A stretch of DNA of 28,642 nucleotides from CAZNHL01 sp964572965 (GTDB lineage: Bacteria; Bacteroidota; Bacteroidia; Cytophagales; UBA9547): the NCBI GenBank assembly GCA_964572965.1, contig CAZNHL010000058.1, forward strand, positions 1 through 28,642, read 5' to 3'. The translations under genes were made by a program, and so were the position numbers. Of the stretch, positions 22,492 through 28,642 are shown one piece after another; position 1 is the stretch's first letter, and every line of letters begins with the position of its first letter. The notes under the pieces were generated by a model. That model saw only the letters and a list, made by a program, of their open reading frames with translations. It had not been told where the DNA came from and searched no databases.

Positions 22492-23580
22492 ATGAAACAA
22501 CTAACCCCAATTTTATTATTGCTACTTCTGGTAGGTTGGAACATCCAAGCACAGCAAGTAAGTACTTTGGCTGGTTCAGGCCACATAGGTAGCAAGGATA
22601 GAACTGGCATAGCTGCGAGTTTTTTCTTCCCTTATGGGGTAGCGGTAGATGCTACAGGTAATGTTTATGTGACGGATAATGGTAATTATAATATTCGTAA
22701 GGTAACACCAGAAGGAGTGGTAAGTACGTTAGCCGGTTCTGGGACTCGAGGTACTACCGATGGCTTTAGTATAGTTGCCAGTTTTGATAATCCAAGAAGT
22801 GCAGCCGTAGATGCTTCTGGCAATGTTTATGTAGTAGAGTATAATAAAAATAAGATACGTAAGATAAGCCCAACTGGTATGGTAACTACTTTTGCTGGTT
22901 CAGGTAGTGTAGGAGGTATTGATGGTGCTGGTACAGTTGCTAGTTTTAATTCTCCTAGTGGAGTAGCTGTTGATGCTTCTGGTAATGTTTATGTGGCGGA
23001 TGCCGGTAATAAAAAAATACGTAAGATAAGCCCGACAGGCATAGTGAGTACTTTTGTTGGATTGGGTAAAGGTCTTAATATTCCTATGGGAGTAGCTGTA
23101 GATGCTTCTGGCAATGTTTATGTGGCAGATTATGGTAATAATAAAATCCGTAAGGTCACACCATCAGGTGTGGTGAGTACTTTAGCCGGTTCTGGCAGTC
23201 TGGGTACTGAAGATGGTATTGGTACAGCAGCGAGTTTTCATCTGCCTCGCTGCGTGGCTGTAGATATTTATGGTGATGTTTATGTACTGGATGGTAGTCG
23301 TAAAATCCGCAAGATAACACTTGAGAAGGATGTTACTTCTTCTCTAAAAGACCAATATGTTGATGTGGGCAATGTCAGTATCTACCCAAATCCAACTACC
23401 GGTACAATCCATATCAGTAGCTCAAATGCAGTAGTAGAAAACGTAACATTGACCAATACCTTAGGGCGAAGTGAGGAGTATGCTTCGGCTGAAAGCATTA
23501 CTTCTACACTCAAAGGCCTGATAATGGTAAAGGTAAAAACCAATAAAGGAACTTATGTTAATAAGGTGGTTTTTGAGTAG
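22492..23580 (+). CDS. Secreted NHL-repeat protein with T9SS sorting domain
   Basis: This 362-aa protein has a signal peptide (cleavage after about residue 20, GWNIQA). About five NHL beta-propeller repeats have the pattern GVAVDASGNVYVAD, GNxKIRKxxPxGxVSTLAGSG, each about 50 residues with clear DNA-level repetition. From about residue 295 a type IX secretion C-terminal domain follows (VSIYPNPTTGTIHI to the end, KVVFE). It should be exported through the por/T9SS system to the cell surface or medium. An NHL propeller usually binds proteins, glycans or RNA; the ligand is unknown. It stands alone, 11 bases after the two-TM protein gene, and is followed by a hairpin. Confidence 0.87.
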   Translation: MKQLTPILLLLLLVGWNIQAQQVSTLAGSGHIGSKDRTGIAASFFFPYGVAVDATGNVYVTDNGNYNIRKVTPEGVVSTLAGSGTRGTTDGFSIVASFDNPRSAAVDASGNVYVVEYNKNKIRKISPTGMVTTFAGSGSVGGIDGAGTVASFNSPSGVAVDASGNVYVADAGNKKIRKISPTGIVSTFVGLGKGLNIPMGVAVDASGNVYVADYGNNKIRKVTPSGVVSTLAGSGSLGTEDGIGTAASFHLPRCVAVDIYGDVYVLDGSRKIRKITLEKDVTSSLKDQYVDVGNVSIYPNPTTGTIHISSSNAVVENVTLTNTLGRSEEYASAESITSTLKGLIMVKVKTNKGTYVNKVVFE

Positions 23581-23592
23581 ATAGTTACTTAC

Positions 23593-23625
23593 AACCGTTC
23601 CACCTTTCAAAAAAGTGGAACGGTT
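23593..23625 (+). terminator. Terminator-like hairpin after the NHL gene
   Basis: A perfect 11-bp inverted repeat (AACCGTTCCAC at 23593-23603 with 23615-23625) has an A-rich 11-base loop and starts 12 bases after the stop codon. No T tract follows, so termination is inferred from position and stem only. Confidence 0.65.
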
Positions 23626-23721
23626 CTGTATGATAATACTCGTGTTATACTGTCCTTTTTAAAAATCCTGAGTGGATAAATAGGCCATTTTGGGTATCTT
23701 GCTTGGTAAAGCCCAGAAAGG

Positions 23722-24182
23722 ATGGACAAAAAACTACAAATACGTAACAGTACAGCCGAGTTTTTAATATTTACTTCACAGGCTGGCAAAGATGGTATTG
23801 AAGTGAGGTTTGAAAACGAAACAATATGGCTTTCTCAGAAGCTAATGGCTGTTTTGTTTGATTGTAGCACCGATAATATCTCGCTTCATTTAAAAAATAT
23901 TTTTAAATCGGGAGAACTTACAGAAAATTCAGTTGCCGAGGAATTCTCGATAACTGCTACAGACGGGAAAAATACAAAACCAAACACTATAATTTGGATG
24001 CAGTTATTTCTGTTGGTTATCGTGTCAATTCCCAAAGAGCCACGCAATTCAGGCAATGGGCAACTTCCATATTGCGGGATTTTGCCATTCGAGGCTATGT
24101 TTTAGATAAAGAAAGATTGAAAAATGGGACGTTTTTAAATCAAGACTATTTTGATCATTTGCTTGCAGAAATGAAAATTTGA
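23722..24182 (+). pseudogene. RhuM family protein, frameshifted and truncated
   Basis: The first frame (from 23722) gives MDKKLQIRNSTAEFLIF and ENETIWLSQKLMAVLFDCSTDNISLHLKNIFKSGEL, the N-terminus of virulence protein RhuM. A second frame then resumes with DAVISVGYRVNSQRATQFRQWATSILRDFAIRGYVLDKERLKNG. Restoring one T near 23972 rejoins the two as DGKNYKTKHYNLDAV, the expected sequence, so a single-base deletion is the lesion. The second frame stops after LLAEMKI, at about 150 residues of a family usually over 300 aa, so the C-terminal half is also lost. RhuM genes commonly lie in type I restriction-modification or defence loci. The YhcG-type nuclease gene begins 6 bases later. Confidence 0.88.
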
Positions 24183-24188
24183 AATGCT

Positions 24189-25238
24189 ATGGATTTGGAG
24201 AAATCAAAGTATAACAATCTGGTTAAAGAGATTGGAGGTTTATTACAAAAAGGGAGAGAACAAGCTGCTCAATCGGTAAATGTTGTTTTGGTACAAACCT
24301 ATTGGCTTATAGGGCAACATATCGTAGAGTTTGAACAAGGGGGTAAAGAAAAAGCGGAGTATGGAAGTAACTTGCTAGATCTGTTGTCAAAAGACCTTAC
24401 ACTCGCCTATGGGAAGGGTTTTAGTCGCTCAAACCTATTTCAGATAAGACAGTTTTATGTCCGTTTTTCAAAAATCCAGACACTGTCTGGATTTTTGAAA
24501 AACGATGATTTTGAGAATGGGGGTAAGCTATCTGATAAATTGAGTTGGAGTCATTATACAGAGATATTAAAAGCCGATAATGATTTGGAAATAGGCTTTT
24601 ATACCAGACAGTGTGAGAAAGAGAATTGGAGTGTGCGAGAATTGAAACGTCAAATGAAAAGTATGTTGTTTCATCGTTTGGCATTGAGTACAGATAAGGA
24701 AGGAGTATTGTCTCTAGCTAAAAATGGGTTAGAAGTTCAGAAACCAGAAGATATTATCAAAGACCCGTTTGTGTTGGAGTTTTTAAATATTCCTCAAAGC
24801 CATCAGTATCTTGAAGTGGAATTAGAAGAAAAACTTATTGTAAATCTTCAATCCTTTTTAATGGAGTTGGGTAAAGGTTTTGCGTTTATAGGTAGGCAAT
24901 ATAAGATTTCCATTGGTGTAAGGCATTTTTTTGTTGATTTGGTATTTTATCATCGCATTTTGAAATGTTTCGTGTTGATTGATTTGAAACGTGGCGAGGT
25001 AGATCATCAGGATATAGGACAGATGAATTTATACCTCAATTACTTTAGAAAGGAGGAAAATACTGAAGGGGATAATGAACCAATCGGTATTGTACTTGGA
25101 GCATATAAGGATCATGTTTTAGTAGAATATGCAACTGAAAATATCAGCAATCAGTTGTTTGTCAGTAAGTATCAATTGTATTTGCCCGATGCAAAACAGT
25201 TAGAGTCTGAGTTGAATAAACTTCTTAGCAGTAAATGA
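24189..25238 (+). CDS. PDDEXK nuclease domain protein, YhcG/DUF1016 family
   Basis: This 349-aa protein has the two-part YhcG layout. An N-terminal helical DUF1016 domain spans residues about 5-160 (VQTYWLIGQHIVEFEQGG, GKGFSRSNLFQIRQFY, LSWSHYTEIL). A C-terminal PDDEXK nuclease domain spans about 195-349. Core residues D250 (FFVDLVFY) and D265-x-K267 (IDLKRGE) are present, so the nuclease looks intact. Such proteins accompany type I restriction-modification and other defence loci; their exact job is unsettled. Residues 92-106 are encoded by a perfect 21-bp inverted repeat and are followed by an apparent insertion before LSWSHY. It directly follows a dead rhuM. Confidence 0.88.
   Translation: MDLEKSKYNNLVKEIGGLLQKGREQAAQSVNVVLVQTYWLIGQHIVEFEQGGKEKAEYGSNLLDLLSKDLTLAYGKGFSRSNLFQIRQFYVRFSKIQTLSGFLKNDDFENGGKLSDKLSWSHYTEILKADNDLEIGFYTRQCEKENWSVRELKRQMKSMLFHRLALSTDKEGVLSLAKNGLEVQKPEDIIKDPFVLEFLNIPQSHQYLEVELEEKLIVNLQSFLMELGKGFAFIGRQYKISIGVRHFFVDLVFYHRILKCFVLIDLKRGEVDHQDIGQMNLYLNYFRKEENTEGDNEPIGIVLGAYKDHVLVEYATENISNQLFVSKYQLYLPDAKQLESELNKLLSSK
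24462..24504. repeat. Perfect 21-bp inverted repeat inside the yhcG-type gene
   Basis: Bases 24462-24482 are the exact reverse complement of 24484-24504, with a single central C (24483). The arms contain AAAAATCCAGACA. It lies in frame, encoding residues 92-106, at the start of a segment that looks inserted compared with the usual YhcG layout. Confidence 0.93.
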
Positions 25239-25279
25239 ACATTTTGTGTTAGATAACTTCTGTTGTTTTTTGAGTTTTA

Positions 25280-27577
25280 TTGTTGATGTTTAAAGTTTTA
25301 TTACACGTTATTATTTTTCTTTCCTCAATCAGTTTAAGTTATGCACAGGATACTGCCAGCGTAAAAGAAACCCAAGAAGTGGTTGTGTATGGAAGCAGAG
25401 AAGAGCCTTATGAAGCCATTAGTGTTGGTACCAAAGTGGAGAAAGGGTACCTGTTGCAAAACTTAGGGAGGGATTTCTCCGAAAACCTGATTGTTGCTCC
25501 TTCTGTATTCAATAATCGTTCAGGCGGAGGTTTTGGAGATTCAAAGCTGTTTGTGAGAGGTTTCGGGATGGGAGAGTTGGGGATCGCTTTCAATGAAACT
25601 CCATTGGAGATTCCTAACGGATCGTATATTTTTTGGAGTAACTGGACCAGTCTCGCTTATTTTACGGAAGATATCACGATTGCCAAAGGTTTGCCATCAG
25701 CCAATGGGATGCAGAATAGCGTAGGAGGGGCTTTGATGATCAGGATGTCAAGGACTGATTCTGTCATCCGGTTGAGCCTGACGAGCAACTTTTCTAACTC
25801 TATGGGCTTTAAATATCATTTTGCTTTCGGAAAGTGGCGAGGTTTGGTTGGAGGTACTTATAGTAGCGGTCAGGGCTATTTTGAGAACTCCAGGCTTAGA
25901 GCCGGTTCTTATTTCGTCAATCTCGATGGACAATTATCAAAAAGGTATTCGGTTTCTTTTACGGCATTTGGGGCGCCACAGCAACACTGGCAACGCGGTA
26001 CTTTGTTACAGCAGCAGGACTATGACCAGCATGGGGTCAGGTATAATCCGGATGCCGGTTCATATCAGGGTGGCCCAATGTCGTCTGCTATAAACTTCTT
26101 TTTTAGGCCATTTTTCCTGTTCAAACAGACATTCAGATTGTCTGAAAAAACGACTGTAGCTCTTGATTTGTCTTACCTTAGTGGAAGAGGAGGTGCCTTA
26201 CGCTCTTTGGGAAATCCGATACCTCAAAGAGCTGATGGAAGTCTGAACTTTGATTCAGCATACCGCTATAATCAGTCAAATGTCGGTGAGGTTATATTGG
26301 GAAACGGAAATCGGATTAATGCCCGTCAGGCAGCACATTATCTGGGCAATTTTCAAAATAAACACGATAGACCAGGCTATAATTTATCATTGCAGCATAG
26401 ACTGAGAAGTAATCTGTCGCTGAAGCTGAATCAGTACTATTATTACCAGAAGGAGGAAAATTATGCCGAGGTGGCCAATCTGCTCGGTGCTGACGGAGTG
26501 GCAGATAATTCAGATCCTAATGCCGGAACCAGGTTTTTAAAAACCGGTGACCGCCTTTGGTATAACAGCGGTCATATCAGTCACTGGACAGGTCTTAATG
26601 CCGCCGTAAACTGGACAGGCTTGCGATGGTCTTTTTATACTTTTGCAGAGTTGATGAATATTCGCCATCAAAATTCAGAAACATTTATTTTACCGGTTGA
26701 CGGCTCAAACACTTCAGCAGTAAAGAATGTGCAGGGTTATTCGTTCAAAAGCGGTTTGTCATACCAACTGTCCGAAGGGCATAGTATCTTACTGAATGCA
26801 GCTTATTTGAAACGTCCGCCATTTTCAAGCGCTATTTATATTCGTCCGCTTGTGGCAGAAAGCAAACCGCAGGGAGAAAGTGTTTATTCCGGTGAAGCAG
26901 CATGGAAATGGAAAATGAAAAAATGGAAAAGCTCATTAGGCGTATTTTATACACGGAGAAATGATGTCACAAAAACATATAGCTTGTATGATCCGGGAAC
27001 ACAGGCTTATGTTAACGGAAGTGTTTTAGGGCTGGATGAGCTGCACGGAGGAATTGAATTGGAGTTGCATTACCAGCTAATGAAGCAAGTGCACTTAGGA
27101 GCTTCGGTTGGCTTCGGACAATATAAGTGGTTGAATAATGTGAACGCTGTCCTTAAAAATCTGGCAGGTGTTCCGTTAGATACTATAAACTTGCAGTTGA
27201 AAAACGTGCCAACCGGCAATGTTCCTCAGCAGACTTATTACGGATATGTTCGTTATATACCTTTTCAAAGAACAAATGTGTTGCTGGAGTACTACAGGGT
27301 GGGTAATTATTATGCCGATTTTAACATTGATAATTCTTCTTCAAAATTTATCCCTTGGAAATTACCAGCTTACGGGCTGTTTAATTTGACATTTGCACAA
27401 AGCTTTTTACTCTCCAGGCTCCTGGATTTAGAATTAAGATTGCAGGTAAACAATTTGCTGGATACTCGCTATGTACAGGAAGCACTGGATGGTTCCGGGC
27501 ATAATGCAGTTTCATCAATTGTTTATTATGGTATGGGAAGAAACTTTTCGGCAGGGATTAAATTGGTTTTTAAATAA
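25280..27577 (+). CDS. TonB-dependent outer-membrane receptor
   Basis: This 765-aa receptor imports a scarce ligand across the outer membrane using TonB and the proton motive force. It has a signal peptide (cleavage near YAQ, residue 23), a TonB-box-like EVVVYGSR (33-40) and a plug domain to about residue 160 (LFVRGFG, GLPSANGMQNSVGGALMI). A beta barrel of aromatic-rich strands ends in ...SAGIKLVFK with the terminal aromatic. No carboxypeptidase-like N-terminal domain or SusD partner is present, so it is not a polysaccharide (SusCD) pair. The stop overlaps the EamA start (TAATG). No riboswitch is visible in the 41-base gap upstream. The ligand could be a siderophore, vitamin or metal chelate and is unknown. 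Confidence 0.93.
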   Translation: MLMFKVLLHVIIFLSSISLSYAQDTASVKETQEVVVYGSREEPYEAISVGTKVEKGYLLQNLGRDFSENLIVAPSVFNNRSGGGFGDSKLFVRGFGMGELGIAFNETPLEIPNGSYIFWSNWTSLAYFTEDITIAKGLPSANGMQNSVGGALMIRMSRTDSVIRLSLTSNFSNSMGFKYHFAFGKWRGLVGGTYSSGQGYFENSRLRAGSYFVNLDGQLSKRYSVSFTAFGAPQQHWQRGTLLQQQDYDQHGVRYNPDAGSYQGGPMSSAINFFFRPFFLFKQTFRLSEKTTVALDLSYLSGRGGALRSLGNPIPQRADGSLNFDSAYRYNQSNVGEVILGNGNRINARQAAHYLGNFQNKHDRPGYNLSLQHRLRSNLSLKLNQYYYYQKEENYAEVANLLGADGVADNSDPNAGTRFLKTGDRLWYNSGHISHWTGLNAAVNWTGLRWSFYTFAELMNIRHQNSETFILPVDGSNTSAVKNVQGYSFKSGLSYQLSEGHSILLNAAYLKRPPFSSAIYIRPLVAESKPQGESVYSGEAAWKWKMKKWKSSLGVFYTRRNDVTKTYSLYDPGTQAYVNGSVLGLDELHGGIELELHYQLMKQVHLGASVGFGQYKWLNNVNAVLKNLAGVPLDTINLQLKNVPTGNVPQQTYYGYVRYIPFQRTNVLLEYYRVGNYYADFNIDNSSSKFIPWKLPAYGLFNLTFAQSFLLSRLLDLELRLQVNNLLDTRYVQEALDGSGHNAVSSIVYYGMGRNFSAGIKLVFK

Positions 27578-28464
27578 TGGAAACTCCCATAATTGCGACC
27601 ATTGCTACAATAATTCCACCCTTGGCTTTTGGCATATCTGATTCTTTGTGGAAGCGTCCAGTGAATGCACTGGGGCCCGGAAAGGTGATATTGATCAGGA
27701 ATGTGTTAACAACGTCATTGCTATTGGTACCTTTACTTCTCTATGGGAATCAAATTGCACTGGATCTAATTCCATATTCTCATCTTTTTCTGGGTTTCCT
27801 GATTTGTGGGATAAGCTATTTTGGCTTATACTTTTTTAATAAAGCACACCAGAATGGGCCGATTGCTATTTTAATTCCTATTTGCAACAGCAATTGTATT
27901 ATCTCTTTTCTTATTGCCACATTGTTTTTTGAGCAAGTATTGTCACCCTACCGTATCGCAGGAATCAGCCTGATATTGGCAGGAACGGCATTGATGAGTT
28001 ATTGGGAATATACTCAGAACAGTAAACTTAGCAATGCTCTTTGTTTACGTTATTCTTTATTGGCTGCACTCTTTTGGGGAATCAGTTATGGTTTTTTCGG
28101 CTGGTGCACACAACGTTTAGGTGTCAACCTGTTTAGTGTTTTATTGGAAGGTACAATACTTCTTTTGTCAGTAGGCCGGTTTGTAATTGGAAAAGAAAAA
28201 GGATTGTTAATAGCAGGCAAAGAAAATGTTAAAGTATTGCTGTTAATTGTCTTGATAGCTTTTTGTGGGGCTATGGGAGTATATAGTGGTAATCTCGACT
28301 ATAGTCATTTAGGCGTTGTTAGTATGATAGTTTTGGGAGCATTTTCTATGTTACTGCCGCAGCTCGCAGCAAAATTTGTATATAAGGAGCAATTTTCCTC
28401 AAAGCGTTACATTGCGATAGGGCTTGTTTTTTGTGGTTTATTGTTAAGCTATTGGGGTGTATAA
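27577..28464 (+). CDS. EamA/DMT-family inner-membrane transporter
   Basis: This 295-aa drug/metabolite transporter superfamily protein has about ten hydrophobic helices in two EamA repeats (about 1-145 and 155-295). The repeats are recognisable from IIPPLAFGISDSLWK and LLAALFWGISYGFFGW at their starts, and from RIAGISLILAGTALMSYWE and RYIAIGLVFCGLLLSYWG at their ends. Its ATG shares a base with the TonB-receptor stop (TAATG), so translation is coupled. It probably carries the receptor's ligand, or a product of it, across the inner membrane. The direction (import or export) cannot be read. The stop lies eight bases before a diverged nadE 3'-end fragment. Confidence 0.88.
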   Translation: METPIIATIATIIPPLAFGISDSLWKRPVNALGPGKVILIRNVLTTSLLLVPLLLYGNQIALDLIPYSHLFLGFLICGISYFGLYFFNKAHQNGPIAILIPICNSNCIISFLIATLFFEQVLSPYRIAGISLILAGTALMSYWEYTQNSKLSNALCLRYSLLAALFWGISYGFFGWCTQRLGVNLFSVLLEGTILLLSVGRFVIGKEKGLLIAGKENVKVLLLIVLIAFCGAMGVYSGNLDYSHLGVVSMIVLGAFSMLLPQLAAKFVYKEQFSSKRYIAIGLVFCGLLLSYWGV

Positions 28465-28472
28465 CCTACACT

Positions 28473-28529
28473 ATCTGGTGCCGTTTCCCTATTTTGTCAG
28501 GCGGTTTTGAAGAAGGATTGAAACAGCTA
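28473..28529 (+). pseudogene. Diverged fragment of the nadE 3' end
   Basis: Read from 28473, the fragment encodes IWCRFPILSGGFEEGLKQL, identical at 16 of 19 positions to the last 19 codons of nadE (18270-18326). By hand count 45 of 57 bases match, and 8 of the 12 differences are at third codon positions, so both copies come from genes that were under protein-level selection. Nothing upstream matches nadE, since the EamA gene ends at 28464. The nadE stop is replaced by TGG, so it is a remnant, not a gene. The following 110 bases to the window end contain nothing else I can support. Confidence 0.85.
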
Positions 28530-28642
28530 TGGCTTAGGGCTAAAGAATCTTCTCATTTAGATTTGAAACCTATCGGGCTTTTTTGTTTGTTTTTTGAATA
28601 TAGCGACAGATCATGCAGGAAAGAATTTTTCCCTGAAAAATT

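Noticed and set aside
24421..24684. An open frame on the minus strand containing a peptide like that of the plus strand
   Set aside because: The shared RFSKIQT.SGFLKN peptide is a direct result of the 21-bp palindrome being read from both sides. There is no sign of an independent gene.
25239..25279. A riboswitch upstream of the TonB receptor
   Set aside because: The gap is only 41 bases and shows no conserved core of a TPP, cobalamin or other riboswitch.
28533..28642. Open reading continuing from the nadE remnant to the window end
   Set aside because: The frame stays open but the residues resemble nothing in NAD+ synthetase and look random. It is cut by the window edge.

Overview
The window reads as a chromosome segment from a moderately AT-rich Bacteroidota, most likely from the Sphingobacteriales/Chitinophagales side. 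The reasons are a type IX secretion (por-type) C-terminal domain on an NHL-repeat protein, an IPExxxVDY-family protein beside pyk, a TonB-dependent receptor, several promoters of the Bacteroidota type (TTG, about 19-20 bases, TAnnTTTG), few recognisable Shine-Dalgarno sites, and intergenic 7-bp tandem repeats. A run of ten N (1542-1551) marks a scaffold join beside a GC-rich structured repeat.

Region 1 (1-18.3 kb) is core genome: sucC; a LolD-type ABC ATPase; recQ; the IPExxxVDY gene with pyk; an M42 aminopeptidase; a RibD/DHFR-fold reductase; a DinB/YfiT-like protein; a His-rich secreted protein; an RRM protein; an alpha/beta hydrolase; pgk; a 2[4Fe-4S] ferredoxin divergent from an acyl-CoA reductase; acpP-fabF-rnc; and glutamine-dependent NAD+ synthetase (nadE). 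Clear intrinsic terminators or hairpins separate most transcription units. 7-bp tandem repeat arrays sit against lolD, recQ, the reductase and rnc.

Region 2 (18.3-28.5 kb) looks accessory. It begins directly after nadE with a three-gene HipBST-like toxin-antitoxin operon (hipB, hipS, hipT). Next come a helical-repeat protein of unknown function that may have a leaderless mRNA, a PH-like protein plus a two-TM protein of unknown function, a T9SS-secreted NHL protein, a broken rhuM, a YhcG-type PDDEXK nuclease, and a TonB receptor translationally coupled to an EamA-type inner-membrane transporter. Immediately after the EamA stop lies a diverged 57-base copy of the nadE 3' end (16 of 19 residues identical). 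The accessory block is therefore bracketed by nadE 3' ends, as expected for insertion at or recombination in the end of nadE.

The most unusual signals are that bracketing nadE remnant, the HipBST-like operon, a 20-22 bp hairpin inside the 5' part of the RNase III coding sequence (a plausible self-cleavage site), a perfect 21-bp inverted repeat inside the yhcG-type gene, and a family of related heptanucleotide arrays at gene starts and ends. No tRNA, rRNA, CRISPR array, transposase or integrase was seen.
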